From positions 501,163-565,162 of the forward strand of contig CAJJDP010000006.1 of assembly GCA_905182995.1 (NCBI GenBank): a stretch of 64,000 nt of DNA. The letters run 5' to 3'. Of the stretch, positions 1 to 13,563 are shown in pieces. The notes under the pieces are model-generated. The model worked only from the letters and a program-made list of their open reading frames with translations. It was not told the origin of the DNA and made no database searches. The stretch's first letter is position 1. Each line of letters starts with the position of its first letter. The DNA is from Paramecium octaurelia. Taxonomy: Eukaryota > Ciliophora > Oligohymenophorea > Peniculida > Parameciidae. The position numbers were made by a program, and so were the translations under genes.

Positions 1-687
1 AGTTTGTCTTCTTTGTTAGCAAAATTTGAAAAATTCTACTCTTTTTTAATTTCATTTTCCAAATGAGTTTTTTATCTTTCTTTAAAAAATTCCTCTGCTT
101 TTTCTGCAAAATTGATAAAGGTGTGAACATTTTTGAATTTAGGGTCATTTTTAGTTGCTTCTTTGAATGCTTAAGAAAATTAGTTGAATTGACCACTTTA
201 AAACATTTTCATAATTTCTTCAGCCTATTTTTACATTTGTTCCATTTGCTCTTTAGAAAATTACTAATGATTGGTATTGCCTTTAATAATGTAATAATTT
301 TAAACTTCTGGACGAGTGTTGTTAATTAGATTGATTGTAACCATAAGAATTTGAAGTATTTTTAATGAAATCTGTATTATATGTTCTTGCAGCATCATAC
401 TATTACTTTCTATGTTTATCTGATAACACCTATTTTAGATATTAGAAATATACATCCCAAGCTTCTGTTATTTGTTTGAACTTTTCTTCATAGCCTTTGT
501 TGATATCTGGATGATATTATTTAGCTAATTTATAATATTCTTATTTTAGTTTTAGTTCTGAATCAGTATGAGTGCAATTCAGTACTTTATAATAATCCTT
601 ATTAGCATCAAATAATGGTGGCTGGAAAAAATAGTATCGAGGGATTGGATAAATTAATTTTTTCCAGATTCTTATATTTTAAAGCAT
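1..687 (-). CDS. J-domain (DnaJ/Hsp40) protein, 3' end outside window
   Basis: J-domain co-chaperones stimulate Hsp70 ATPase through an HPD loop. Translation from the ATG at 687 gives a basic, hydrophobic leader of about 30 residues, then a J-domain with YYKVLNC, LAKQYHPDINKG and EAWDVLSDKHRKQQYD, so the HPD triad is intact. A Q/N-rich linker and a charged helix follow and run off the window at position 1. Two tiny introns restore the frame: 430-453 (24 nt, between EAWD and VLSD) and 281-305 (25 nt). The leader and early J-domain suggest an organellar, perhaps mitochondrial, member; that is inference. It is transcribed away from the TTLL gene with about 320 nt between the start codons. The domain is secure; the subfamily is not. 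Confidence 0.85.
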
Positions 688-1010
688 ATAAATTAATGAA
701 TAGTTGATAAAATAATTTTAGATTATAGAACCTAAAGCAGAATCTAGAGAGTCATTTAAAAAATATTGTTTATTTATGAATGCTATTTATAGCAATTTAC
801 ATTTGTAATGTTTATTATTATTATCTGTAGATTAAGATAATGTTAATAAAGAATGTATAATGACTTAATATATTAGAGAAGATGAAAATAATTGAGCCAA
901 ATAAATAAAAAATGGTTTTTTAATAACTCAATATAGATTTAAAGCATTTTAGAATAGTCTTGAATTAAATAATGATGATTTTTTTTAGTTTTTTCATTAA
1001 TATATTAATA
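688..1010. other. Divergent intergenic region, no firm gene
   Basis: AT-rich spacer between the divergent J-domain and TTLL genes. The reading frame of the TTLL gene stays open upstream and contains earlier ATGs (for example near 880), but the composition there is not convincingly coding. It probably holds both promoters. Confidence 0.5.
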
Positions 1011-2843
1011 ATGAATTTGTCTGAAGAATCAACAATTAATTTGGATAGCAGAAGGCCAAGAAACAAAACCGAAACTAAGTGCAAGTCTTAGAGTCCTTAA
1101 ATAAAACCTCAATTCACATAATATTAGTTGCAACATAAGAAAAGCAAAACCAAAGAGAAATTAGCTCAAAGATCAGAACAATTACCAAATGTTACAAGAA
1201 AGTTAAACCCTAAATCAACTAGTTTCTCAAAAAAACGGAATCAAATTAAGCCAGCTTCTCAAGATTTTAGTTTAAAAGTAATTGTAATGTAGTAATAAGT
1301 ATTTTATTGGATGGGGTAACAATGAGGCATTAGTAAAACGAATTATGGTAAAAAGATTACAATGGAAAGAGACAAATGACTCAAGTTCGATGCTTGTAAA
1401 TTTTAAGTGGCAATAAAGCGAAAGAGGTTATAGATATGAAAGACTTATTGTAAGTTAAAATTATAAGTAACTTGTTAACCATTTCGAGCATCATAAAGAA
1501 ATATCTAATAAATCTTATCTAATTAAAAATCTGTCCTTATATTGCGATGTAATAGTTATTTAAAGATTTATAATAGAAACATAAGTTAAATGTATTTGAT
1601 TATACTCCATTAACATTTGTCATTGATTTTAGTGATGAGAATTGCGATTACAATATTACGCAGTTTCTTAAGACCTATGAGTAATTTGCCCCTAAGAAGC
1701 CTTCATCAAAATAGATGTTAGATGTAAAAAGAAGATTAAGAGGAAACTTTTGTAATGCATATCAAAGAGAACCTGCTTCATAATTCGCCAAAATTTAATT
1801 GAACAGTACTTTCTTAGCAGAGGACTCTACTTATATGTGGCTGTTGAAACCAACATTTTTAAATAGAGGAAGAGGAATCTAAATTTTTGATAATCTAGAG
1901 ACTTTAGTTAAGTTAGTATCTGACTTTTAGGAGGGATTAAAAGAGAAAGCATTAAATTAAAAAGATGAATCATCAGGGGATGAGGATATCCCAAAATAAG
2001 TTTAGAGTGCTTAAATTACAAAGAAGGATACTAATTAAAATACAAGACAACAGGCAGCAGGTCCATGTATAATAAAGTCACATTCATTTGTAATTCAGAA
2101 ATACATTGAACGACCCGCATTGATTAACAAGAGAAAATTTGATATAAGAGTGTGGGGTTTGATAACTCATGATTTAGATGCATACTTCTTTTAAGAAGGG
2201 TATATTAGAACTTCATCTGAAGATTTCACCTACAACATAGAAAATACATTTGTTCATTTGACAAACAATGCTATTCAGAAATATTCACAGAATTATGGCT
2301 AATTTGAGGATGGAAATCAATTGTCATTTAAGAATTATCAGGATTATTTAAATTCATAAAATATTAAATGCAATGTTTAAGATGTATTTAATCAAATATA
2401 TTTTAGTTAATTAATAAAATGAAAGAGAGGATATGGATGGTCTTTAATTCAGTAAAGAATAAAATAAACTTTGAAGATAGGAAATACTGTTTTGAGATAT
2501 TCGGGTTTGATTTTATTTTAGATGCTGATCTTGAAGTATGGTTAATAGAAGTTAATACAAATCCTTGCATAGAAGAATCAAGCCCATTGCTAAAGATGTA
2601 TATTCCAAGAATGTTAGATGATGCATTCAAGTTAACACTTGATGTTTTATTCCCTCCGTAACATCCTCTTAAACAATCACTGCCATAGATTTGTATTATT
2701 GATATCTCATATTTGCAGATTAATTACCTTAAATTAAGGAAGAGTAACATTCTGACTATCCAGTTGTTGGCTATCCTAATGATGAAAATATGTGGATGCT
2801 GTTGGGTTCATTAAGTGATAGAAAAATTAAAAAGAAAAAATGA
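1011..2843 (+). CDS. Tubulin tyrosine ligase-like (TTLL) family enzyme
   Basis: TTLL enzymes ligate amino acids (glutamate, glycine or tyrosine) to tubulin tails or other proteins with ATP-grasp chemistry, and ciliates have many for their axonemes. The deduced protein has about 577 residues. A basic N-terminal tail is followed by KYFIGWGNNEALVKRIM, then WLLKPTFLNRGRGIQIF (nucleotide loop), KRKFDIRVWGLI, VHLTNNAIQKYSQNYG and EVWLIEVNTNPCIEESSPLL (metal and ATP site near the C-terminus). These are the ordered TTLL motifs. Four introns of 22, 28, 23 and 26 nt are needed, and the exon sum is divisible by three. The LNRGRGI loop recalls the TTLL10-like glycylase group, but substrate cannot be told from sequence alone. 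Confidence 0.9.
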
Positions 2844-3248
2844 TTATTATTTATACTATTTAAAATTTACATTTTCACAACATGAAAATCTTTGATTATC
2901 TATTTCAATTATTGAAATCACAATGTTTTACCTGTTTCAATTACAAAATTTGATGAATAACAACAATTTTTGATGAAACAGTCTTAAGTAGGGTCAAAAT
3001 TATGAAGTAAAGAATAATCAAAGTTTTATCCAGACAATAAGCTTGTATAATCCCTTATATATCTAACATCATTTATGTATTTATCAATAAATTAATAAAT
3101 AAATTATTAATTAGATGACCCCTCAATATCTATTCTTCTTATAATCTGCTCTTTTTAAAATACAACTTCATAAAATTTAATAATACTATCTATATATATA
3201 TTATAGTGGACAGAATCCTTGACATTAAATAAACTAATTAGTATTAAG
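2844..3248. other. Intergenic region, no gene seen
   Basis: About 400 nt of AT-rich sequence between the TTLL stop and the Myb start. Only short frames occur on either strand. Confidence 0.5.
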
Positions 3249-4211
3249 ATGATTAAAAAAACGTCTATTGATAGAAAAGCTATTTATGATCTATTCCAAA
3301 ACATAGACGCAACATTTACACAAGCATTATTATCAACTTCCTTTCCATTCATGCATGGCATACCAGACTAATAATAAATTGATAACATCTTGAACAGAGT
3401 GGATGCCGATTAAGTATCAAACAAAGGTATATGGACAGATACTTAGGATTAATATTTAAAAATAATAGTCCTTGGAACTTGTTTGAAGACAAAAACAAGA
3501 CCATTAGATTTGGTAATACATAGTCTCTATAAATATAGTCAACATTACAATGGGATTAAATCTCTCGAATATTCAAATTTCATAATTGGAAGGCTTGCAG
3601 AAATAGGTGGTTAAATGAAAAACATAAAAAAGTTAACTGGACTCCTTAAGAGGATTAAGTGCTTATGCAATTACAATCATTACATCCAAACAAGTGGTGT
3701 GAAATAGCAATAGAATTGATGAAAATCTGTTAAACTCCTTATGTGCGATTAGGAAAATAATGCAGAGACAGATGGGTTAATAAACTAGACCCTAAAATAC
3801 TTAAGTATGAATTTAAAATTTAATAAAAGTATACCATGGTAGAAGGAAGAAGAACTTAGGTTATTTTAACAAGTTAAAAAGAGGGGTAAACGATGGGCAG
3901 ACATATCGGCTTAGGTATTTAAGTTTAGGAGGACTGAAAACACTATCAAAAATAGATTTTACAATTTATTAAAATAAGAGGAGAATAGATAGAGATTAGG
4001 TAGAGTACCAAAAGATGAAAGGGACATCTTATTAATTGATTCAGTTATCGAAACATTAACAAGAGATTTGAATAAATGTGATAAGTCCACTAGCTAAAAT
4101 GAACTTAATATTGATAATAAAAATTATGAATTTTTGGAATTCGATTCACAAGAATTAAAAGAAATAGTCATAATAAAACAAAAGAAAATTTAAAAATTAA
4201 ATAACCCATGA
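3249..4211 (+). CDS. Three-repeat Myb-type DNA-binding protein
   Basis: Myb/SANT repeats are three-helix units that bind DNA through helix 3, and R1R2R3 proteins are usually transcription or cell-cycle regulators. With two introns (26 and 25 nt) the frame gives 303 residues with three repeats. R1 runs from KGIWTDTQDQYL to FHNWKACRNRW, R2 from VNWTPQEDQVLMQL to GKQCRDRW, and R3 from IPWQKEEELRLF to TENTIKNRFYNLL. The regularly spaced tryptophans are visible, and R1 carries an insert of about 15 residues. An acidic C-terminal tail follows. The protein should act in the nucleus; target genes are unknown. The start is the first ATG, 400 nt after the TTLL stop. Confidence 0.85.
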
Positions 4212-4471
4212 TTGTTTTTAAAATCTATTTATTAATATAAATTCTTTTAAATCATCCACAAACTTGGATGCAATCATAATTATCAAAGTTCCAATCAATT
4301 GTTCATAAACAAATTTCTTCCTCTTACGCATGATGTCATTAATTTAAAAAAACGGGTGTAATCTAAATTTTTAAATATTATAGTATAATTAATTTCTGTT
4401 AAAACGAAAATCAATTGTTTAAATTATAATACTTTAATATATTCATTTCTCATTTTCTTAGTTAAATCCAT
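4146..4471 (-). CDS. Possible small membrane-associated protein (weak)
   Basis: A possible small gene antisense to the Myb 3' end. From ATG 4471, removing candidate introns of 37 and 31 nt joins a basic N-terminus to a hydrophobic stretch (LIGTLIIMIASKF) and an acidic helix. Against it: the first intron is longer than others here, and the frame overlaps the Myb coding region by about 65 nt. No family recognised. Confidence 0.25.
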
Positions 4472-5259
4472 TTTAACATCTTTATTTCATTGTATTTTAG
4501 ATTCCAGTTTTGTGTTTCTTATTCCAATACCTTGATATATAACTGAAAATTTACGATGATTAGGAATAAATTTTCATTTTTAAATGTTCTATAAATAAGA
4601 AAGAAGTTTATATGACTGTCTAGTTCTTTAGTTATATAACAGATTTCAATTTAGAGTTTAAAAGAATGAAAAAATATATTAATGCACTAATCCTGGTAAA
4701 AATAAAGTCATTATTACCAATCATTTACTTAATTTAAATATTTGCTGCTCAACTATTTTAGCTTTTAAATATCTCTGACCTTAACAATTACCTGGTTTGA
4801 TTGTTTAAGAGTGATTTAAAAAAAAATTTAATTTTTATTTTGGATGTTTAACATTAAATATTATGAATTAAAATATATTGCTGATTATTAAAATGCTAAA
4901 TTATATAGTTTTAAGTTCAAAATGCTGTTATTGATTAAGTTAACATGAAAAAGAATATTCAAAAAATATAATTCTTTAAGATACACTACTGAAACAATAT
5001 CTGTTTTGCTTTCATTTATCTGTATTTATGAATAATTATATATTAATGTTATTAATCAAAAATTTATTTATTTTTTTTTTGAAAATTTACTTTGATATAT
5101 TAATGTATCAATCAATTTAATGATAAAGTTTCTTGACAAATAATTATCTCAATATGAAACAATCAAAATTTAGGAACTTATCCATTAAAATTATATAGGT
5201 TTACTTTTAAAGACTATAAGTGACCTTTATTATTAATAATTCAATAGTATTAAATATAT
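4472..5259. other. Intergenic region, no gene seen
   Basis: Nearly 800 nt of very AT-rich sequence with homopolymer runs and no frame of coding character that I could support. It lies downstream of the Myb gene, and its last ~70 nt (from 5192) are the start of the first assembly duplication. Confidence 0.4.
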
Positions 5260-7842
5260 TCAATTATGTTTGTTTAGGGTTCTTTTATAATCTTGAGCTG
5301 TACTTCTTTCAATAATGTCATCATCGTCATCATTAGGACTCATTTTACTTTATATTTCGTCAGCATAAATATTAGATTCCTTATAGTTAAATTTCATACT
5401 TAATCTCCATTCGCAGATTAGGGTATAGACATTTAAAATTGTTGAGAGAGAATTTATCTCTTTATCAATTATGGTCTTTTTTCTATTTTAATAGACAAAC
5501 TCTTTTTTCCTTCTGAAGCCACCAAGTAGTTCACATTGATTAACCTTGGGAAACAAACATTTAAGAAGGATTGAGATTTTTAATAGAAGGTATCCCTTTC
5601 CTCTTGAATCTCGCTAATAATTTCATTAAAGGAACTGATTAAGCTTCTTGCACTGTCTCCTCCTTTCTTCCAATAATGTTTTTTCTAAGTATAATCAAAT
5701 GATAAAGTTAGAGATTCATCATTGGTTTCGAATTTAGATCTTAATTCATTAATTAGTCGATTAGTAATTTTAAAACCTTTAAAGTACTCAATCAATTTGA
5801 TCTAATATTATTCGTTTGAATCTAATAGGTCAAATAAGTCATCCTTTAACATCTCATACAAATCTTCTATGTTTTCGAAATCTGATACTAATCTAAAGAT
5901 TGATATTGATATTTTGATTAAAATCTTGATGCCTTTCTACAAAAACAAATTCCAAACTTATAATAACTATATAAATTATGAATTTATACTAATTTTTAAG
6001 GCAAATCATAACCGAAGATTACAAGAAACCATCTCGTTGTTATAATCCCGATATCAATTTTATTTAATAACTTAATTATTAATTTATATTTACAAACTAT
6101 GCAGACAGATTTGGTACATAATTTCTTAAAAATACTGCAACAACGAAATTCAAGAATTTTAATTAACTAAATTAATCAAGAAATATTGTTGCATATTTCA
6201 TCTTTTTCAAAATATAATACATTATCCAGAAGGCTTATTACTCACTTAAACCACTGATAAGAAAGCAGCCTGCTATTTAATTCAACCCTTGAATATAGCC
6301 TAATTCCTCGTAGATCTTAGATAATGCAATTAGTATTCTTTAAAGTCTTTATCTATTATGAATTTATTTAAAATATTGATGTTATGAAAATGTTCTATCA
6401 ATATCCTTCTGTATATTTGCTGCTTCATTAGATTGTTAACAAGAATAGTATTTATATTAATGTGCGTATTGTAGATTTAAGCGTTTAAAGTCAATGACAG
6501 AGTCCCAATACATAAANTATATAGGTTTACTTTTAAAGACTATAAGTGACCTTTATTATTAATAATTCAATAGTATTAAATATATTCAATTATGTTTGTT
6601 TAGGGTTCTTTTATAATCTTGAGCTGTACTTCTTTCAATAATGTCATCATCGTCATCATTAGGACTCATTTTACTTTATATTTCGTCAGCATAAATATTA
6701 GATTCCTTATAGTTAAATTTCATACTTAATCTCCATTCGCAGATTAGGGTATAGACATTTAAAATTGTTGAGAGAGAATTTATCTCTTTATCAATTATGG
6801 TCTTTTTTCTATTTTAATAGACAAACTCTTTTTTCCTTCTGAAGCCACCAAGTAGTTCACATTGATTAACCTTGGGAAACAAACATTTAAGAAGGATTGA
6901 GATTTTTAATAGAAGGTATCCCTTTCCTCTTGAATCTCGCTAATAATTTCATTAAAGGAACTGATTAAGCTTCTTGCACTGTCTCCTCCTTTCTTCCAAT
7001 AATGTTTTTTCTAAGTATAATCAAATGATAAAGTTAGAGATTCATCATTGGTTTCGAATTTAGATCTTAATTCATTAATTAGTCGATTAGTAATTTTAAA
7101 ACCTTTAAAGTACTCAATCAATTTGATCTAATATTATTCGTTTGAATCTAATAGGTCAAATAAGTCATCCTTTAACATCTCATACAAATCTTCTATGTTT
7201 TCGAAATCTGATACTAATCTAAAGATTGATATTGATATTTTGATTAAAATCTTGATGCCTTTCTACAAAAACAAATTCCAAACTTATAATAACTATATAA
7301 ATTATGAATTTATACTAATTTTTAAGGCAAATCATAACCGAAGATTACAAGAAACCATCTCGTTGTTATAATCCCGATATCAATTTTATTTAATAACTTA
7401 ATTATTAATTTATATTTACAAACTATGCAGACAGATTTGGTACATAATTTCTTAAAAATACTGCAACAACGAAATTCAAGAATTTTAATTAACTAAATTA
7501 ATCAAGAAATATTGTTGCATATTTCATCTTTTTCAAAATATAATACATTATCCAGAAGGCTTATTACTCACTTAAACCACTGATAAGAAAGCAGCCTGCT
7601 ATTTAATTCAACCCTTGAATATAGCCTAATTCCTCGTAGATCTTAGATAATGCAATTAGTATTCTTTAAAGTCTTTATCTATTATGAATTTATTTAAAAT
7701 ATTGATGTTATGAAAATGTTCTATCAATATCCTTCTGTATATTTGCTGCTTCATTAGATTGTTAACAAGAATAGTATTTATATTAATGTGCGTATTGTAG
7801 ATTTAAGCGTTTAAAGTCAATGACAGAGTCCCAATACATAAA
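5192..7842. repeat. Assembly duplication 1: 1,325-bp exact tandem copy joined by one N
   Basis: Positions 5192-6516 and 6518-7842 read as the same 1,325 bases, separated only by an N at 6517. The left copy truncates the TBC gene at its 5' side and the right copy continues into the complete gene. Identity in non-coding and coding parts alike, plus the single N, points to an unmerged contig overlap rather than biology. Confidence 0.93.
5260..6516 (-). CDS. TBC Rab-GAP, truncated duplicate (assembly artefact)
   Basis: This is the left copy of the TBC gene annotated at 6586-8130. It carries the same stop and C-terminal exons but ends at the N at 6517, so the first ~100 codons are missing. It should not be counted as a separate gene. 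Confidence 0.85.
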
Positions 7843-8130
7843 TTGTTAGCATTTCTAATCAATAATAAATTAGGAGATTAATTTATGATCTAATGGTTAA
7901 AGTAGTCTTTGAAAAATTACCTTCTTAAAATACTTTTTCCATCTTCTTATTTTAAATACTTTGGAACTTAGTTGAAAATTAATTAGTGATCCTGTATCAA
8001 GGAATGAAGTTAAATCATTAAAAGTATTTTAATACATAATAACATCAATGAAGGATGTTCCAAAATTTATATCATCTCTGTCCTCAAGAATTTTTGGATT
8101 TAAGTTAGAAGAAGTATATTTTTTATTCAT
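6586..8130 (-). CDS. TBC-domain Rab GTPase-activating protein
   Basis: TBC proteins switch off Rab GTPases by supplying an arginine and a glutamine finger. From ATG 8130 the protein has about 488 residues after removing introns of 23, 23 and 32 nt (exon sum divisible by three). The N-terminal ~110 residues lead into DIDRTF (arginine-finger motif), RILIALSKIYEELGYIQG (YxQ glutamine-finger motif), NQIAGCFLI and AFWIMYYILKKM, then VWNLFLQKGIKIL, which closes the TBC fold. The C-terminal half is a charged coiled segment ending in an acidic run. Both catalytic fingers are present, so it is probably active in vesicle traffic. Part of it is repeated at 5260-6516 by assembly error. Confidence 0.88.
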
Positions 8131-8293
8131 ATTTTATTAATTTAATTAATAATTGAATTAATGAGATTAATTAACAAAGAAATTAAACATACAATTATTT
8201 CAAAATAGAAAGAGCAATGAATATTATTAAATAAGAATTTACCTCATTATAAACTACATATATACTATATATATATCATGAATATTTAAAAGA

Positions 8294-8503
8294 ATGAGAG
8301 GCATGACATTTATTTAGTTTAGGAGAAAAATCAAAAATTAGATCTAAGTATTTGGATTAGTAACTTGCAAATACGATAGCTAAATATGAAATGAGTATCC
8401 GTTATTAATAACTGGAAAGGCTTTAAAAACAATAGATATATTATATGTTTCGTACATATAGCCTCATTATCCAAATAAATATAATGATATTTCAATAAAA
8501 TGA
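8294..8503 (+). CDS. Possible very small protein (weak)
   Basis: A 210-nt frame with one internal TGA lying in a possible 36-nt intron. The C-terminal half (YPLLITGKALKTIDILYV, then a proline/tyrosine tail) looks coding. It sits between the divergent TBC start (8130) and the 3' end of the kinase (8701). No homology recognised, and the intron is atypical. Confidence 0.25.
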
Positions 8504-8700
8504 TTCCAAATAATAATTTTTTTAAAGTTTACTATCAAAGGTTAAAGTCAAATGAGGTATCTATTCTCTCCTATTACCATATCCTTAACTTTTAAAGCAG
8601 GGGATGTAGAATCAGAATTATAGAATTACCCTATTTAATTAGAAGATCAAAAAGAAATAAAATATTTTATGCCTATAAAACTATAAACTAATTATGATAA

Positions 8701-10073
<1,373 letters not shown>

Positions 10074-10283
10074 TTATAAAAAATAATAATTTAAATTCTT
10101 AATTAGCATTTTGAAATAATGAGAGCATCATTTTCATCATTCAAAATTTAAATGGCGCTTAGCTACTAACTGCCAAATAATATAGATTAAAAGTAATTAT
10201 ATAACAGTCTAAACTGATAAAATTAATTAATTTTTTAATCAATAGCATTATTAAAATATTTATAATTTATTAAGCTGCAATTT

Positions 10284-10849
10284 ATGTAGGAAGCACAGAA
10301 TGAAATATTTGAAATTCTTTAGAAATAAGTAGATGAAAGGAAAAAAAAGAAAAAGTAAGAAATGTTTTAACTAAAGAAATAAAAAATAGCAGAGATTAAA
10401 TACGACAAAAAAAAACTTGTAAATAATGCAATTTACTATTATTTGGATAGACTGATGGTCTAGCTAAACATCCTTATTAATTTTAACCAGGCAAAGGAGT
10501 CGGTTAATTTTTCTAGAAAAGTGACTTTCTCCTGCCTAAATAACAAAAACCAGGTTTAGAACGAATTCAAAGTGCTTGGTTACCAACCTACACTCATTCT
10601 CGTTTAATGAGTGCTACACCATTAGACACGGAGCCATTTCCTCGTCCTCCATCTGTAAAAGAGAAAGTTTGGAGACCATTCTCATCTCAACCGAATAAGC
10701 TGAACATGATATAATTAGTGCCTCATAGTCCAAAGGATGATGCATTAACTCCGAAAAAGAATTCATTAGCCTTTGATACAGGCGAAAAACTAGTTCCGAT
10801 GAAGCCATTTTAACCAACCAGAAGAATATTTAGTGCATTTCCAAAATGA
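10284..10849 (+). CDS. Uncharacterised basic protein with coiled N-terminus
   Basis: One 32-nt intron (after the lysine-rich helix) yields 177 residues. The first ~45 residues are a Lys/Glu/Gln helix. The remainder is rich in proline, serine and aromatic residues (GVGQFFQKSDFLLP, ERIQSAWLPTYTHSR, FPRPPSVKEKVWRPF) and ends in TRRIFSAFPK. It has no membrane segment or signal peptide. It converges on the coiled-coil gene at 10987. I do not recognise the family; the look is that of a structural or cytoskeletal ciliate protein, which is inference only. Confidence 0.75.
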
Positions 10850-10986
10850 TATAACTCAAAGTCAAAAGAATCTAATTACAAACTTATAAGTATATTATAA
10901 GATTCAAATATAATTATATTTTGAAGATTGAGATTTAAATGTTTTATAATTTGGTAGTTTTAACATGAATAGACTTTAATCAAAAA

Positions 10987-11669
10987 TCAAGAGAGTAAAA
11001 ATGAATTGGTTTTTCTTTGTTGTTCTAACATTTAAAATTATAATTTGCATTTCTATCTATGAACGATTTGTTCTTCTAATTTAGCAAGTTCTTCATTTTT
11101 TGCCATTCTTTTTGCTAACAATAAATATTCTTGCTCTTTAGATTTAAGTTTCTCTTATTCTAAATGTTTTCTTTCACTCTGTTGATTTCTAAACAATTCA
11201 GATTCTTTATAAAATTGTCGTTTTCTATCGGTTTCCAAATTCTCTCTTAATTAAATAGCTTATTAAATTTTAGTGATTTCCAGTTCTCTTTATTTCTCTT
11301 CCAACTCCAATTATTTCCTCTTCTTTTGCATTATCGATATTAAGACTTCGTTCTATTTGTCATCCATTAACCATTTGCTCTTTAATTTGTTATAATGAAA
11401 CTCTGTCATTTAAGATCTAAAATTAGATAAGTATGTAAATACATATTGTCCTTATTGCTCGATGATTCAACAAATGAACATTTACTTTAATTTGTTTTGA
11501 TTTTTGTTGATGAATATTGAGATAAATCGACACTTTTGTTACTCCTTTTTTTTTTATCCCTGTTTGTGCTTGATCTCATCAAGAAATAATTCTGATAGGC
11601 TTTTCTGAGAAATGCTTATTTTATTGAACTGTTTTCCCCATACTTCTAAATGAATAGATCCTTATCCAT
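10987..11669 (-). CDS. Coiled-coil protein, unknown function
   Basis: From ATG 11669 with one 26-nt intron this encodes 218 residues. The first ~80 residues are polar and basic. From about residue 100 the protein is a near-continuous helix rich in E, K, Q and R (for example KKRKQLELEEKQRELEITK and EYLLLAKRMAKNEELAKL), typical of a coiled coil. No catalytic motif is visible. It follows the CK1 gene on the same strand with only 46 nt between the CK1 stop and this start. Confidence 0.8.
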
Positions 11670-11715
11670 TTTGTATAAAAATAAATAAAAATATATGGCA
11701 ATCAATTAACAAAAA

Positions 11716-13163
11716 TCAATGATGGACCTTAGAGCCTATTACCAAATTTCTAACAAATAGACAAGGCTAATCATCTTAATTTGGTATAAAATCATCATCA
11801 TATTCATTTTCTAAAGATTAGACTTAAACATCAATAAATTATTTGTAAGAAGCAAGATTTCTGTTTGACCCCTCGTAGTGATTCATTTTTGAAGTATTGA
11901 AAGAAGCTATTGTTCCAACTGGACTAGAAGCTCCCTCAATTATTATAGAGTTTCTCTTTGGAACTTCTAGATAAATAATGTTCTTCCGACTATTATCTAA
12001 TCTACCATTTATAAATTTTGTTTCTTATTATGGCACTTTACACATTGAATTCTGCAAACCCGGTTATATATCAATTAAATCATCAAATTAATTTGAGTTT
12101 GATTAGACATCAATAGATACACTCAAACTGTCTTTATCTGAAAAGAGTCCTTAAATTTTCTCCCAATCAAATTTAGTATCAGTAGTTAAATCATCTTATA
12201 AAAGTTTTTTTAAGCCTACATAATCTGGAGTCTACTGGAATTCGTATGATTTTGATATTTTTAGCATTTTTACTAGGGACTTAATAAATTATATGATGGA
12301 TACTTTAGGCAACAAGTCAATTAATTTATCCAAAGAATTGTTCTATTTCATTTATAATATTTTCTTATATTTATCTTCTTTGTTTACCACCTGTATATTT
12401 TACCAAGGCAATTCTCCCAGATAGAAATAGATGAGCACATACACCAATGATTCAATATCATCTCTTCTGGATTACTCATTTCCTAATAGCTATATCTATT
12501 GTATCTATAACCTATTAAAGCATTCACACTAGCATATCTAGCTGTACCAATCAATCCTTTGTTGCTGACAAATGGAATGTGCTTCCCATGACTATCTCGA
12601 TAATACTTGGATAATCCGAAATCAATAACGTAAATTTGACAACAATCTTGCCGTCCAATTGTGAAATTTTCTGGTTTGATATCTCTATGAATTAGGTTTT
12701 TTTCATGAAATGCTATTGTTTTTTTATTTAATACCCTAAACTCTTTCTAACAATTGGAGGCCAATCTTCAACACAGTATTTTGGCTAAATTTTCCACCGC
12801 ATTTTCTCATTAGTTATTCTAGGTTCATTCCTAAATAAGATTCCATAAAGAAGTTGTAATGGTCGTCTCTGCCATAGAATTTTAATTATGGAAAGCCTTC
12901 ATAATTTCAAAAGCAATACCCTTTAATCCTTTTACATCTTATAATACTTTGATTTCTCTAATGAGTAAACTTACACCTTTTTGACTCTCATCCCTTTTCT
13001 CAAACTTAGTTGCAATCAATTCCCCATTTTTTAAGTTTTATGTTTTAAAGACCATCCCAAAAGATCCTGCTCCAATTTTCTCCAACAATTTATATTTGCC
13101 TGCAATAACCGTTCCTGGATTTAATTTTTTCTAAATCGTCTTGCTATTATCCCCATCATTCAT
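11716..13163 (-). CDS. Casein kinase 1 family protein kinase
   Basis: CK1 kinases are acidophilic Ser/Thr kinases. With three introns (23, 22, 29 nt) the frame gives 457 residues. The kinase domain begins at about residue 18: KLLEKIGAGSFGMVFK (G-loop), LIATKFEKRD (lysine), FFMESYLGMNLEQL, LIHRDIKPENF, YVIDFGLSKYY, then the CK1 signatures GTARYASVNALIG and QSRRDDIESLVYVLIYFYLGELPW. The SIN/SVN form of the APE region is diagnostic for CK1. The last ~170 residues are a polar tail rich in D, S and N, probably regulatory. All catalytic residues are present. Confidence 0.92.
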
Positions 13164-13563
13164 TTTGATTTGTTATTAATAATTATGAAAATTCGAGTAA
13201 TTATTAAATACATTACTTAGTTTTACATGATTGTTTAACTATCAAACTAGAATTAAACAAAAGTGTAAATGAAATTTGATTAAATTTGTCAGCTTTGAAT
13301 TATAACATTCGTCTAAGTATGTTGATCCAGTTGGAAAGTCTCCACAATATCTATCATAAATTGTTGATTCTAAAATGATATCAAAATACTACAGATATCT
13401 AATTGTTCAGGATGTTAAATAAAATCAAATAATATCTTTATTGACAGAAACCCGATAACAAATCATATTGATTCTACATAATAATTATAAATAGTGGATT
13501 AATTATATTAGATTTGACTATAAAAACAAATTATATTTTTATTATTATTAAAATCTCTTCTCA
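13164..13563. other. Divergent intergenic region
   Basis: 400 nt between the divergent CK1 and Bax-inhibitor-like genes. No frame with coding character seen; likely to contain both promoters. Confidence 0.45.

Noticed and set aside
5192-7842. A recent biological tandem duplication of the TBC gene.
   Set aside because: Copies are identical in non-coding sequence and joined by a single N, and two other loci show the same feature at the same length.
8261-8280. A short alternating AT run.
   Set aside because: Such runs are common in this AT-rich genome and have no further structure.
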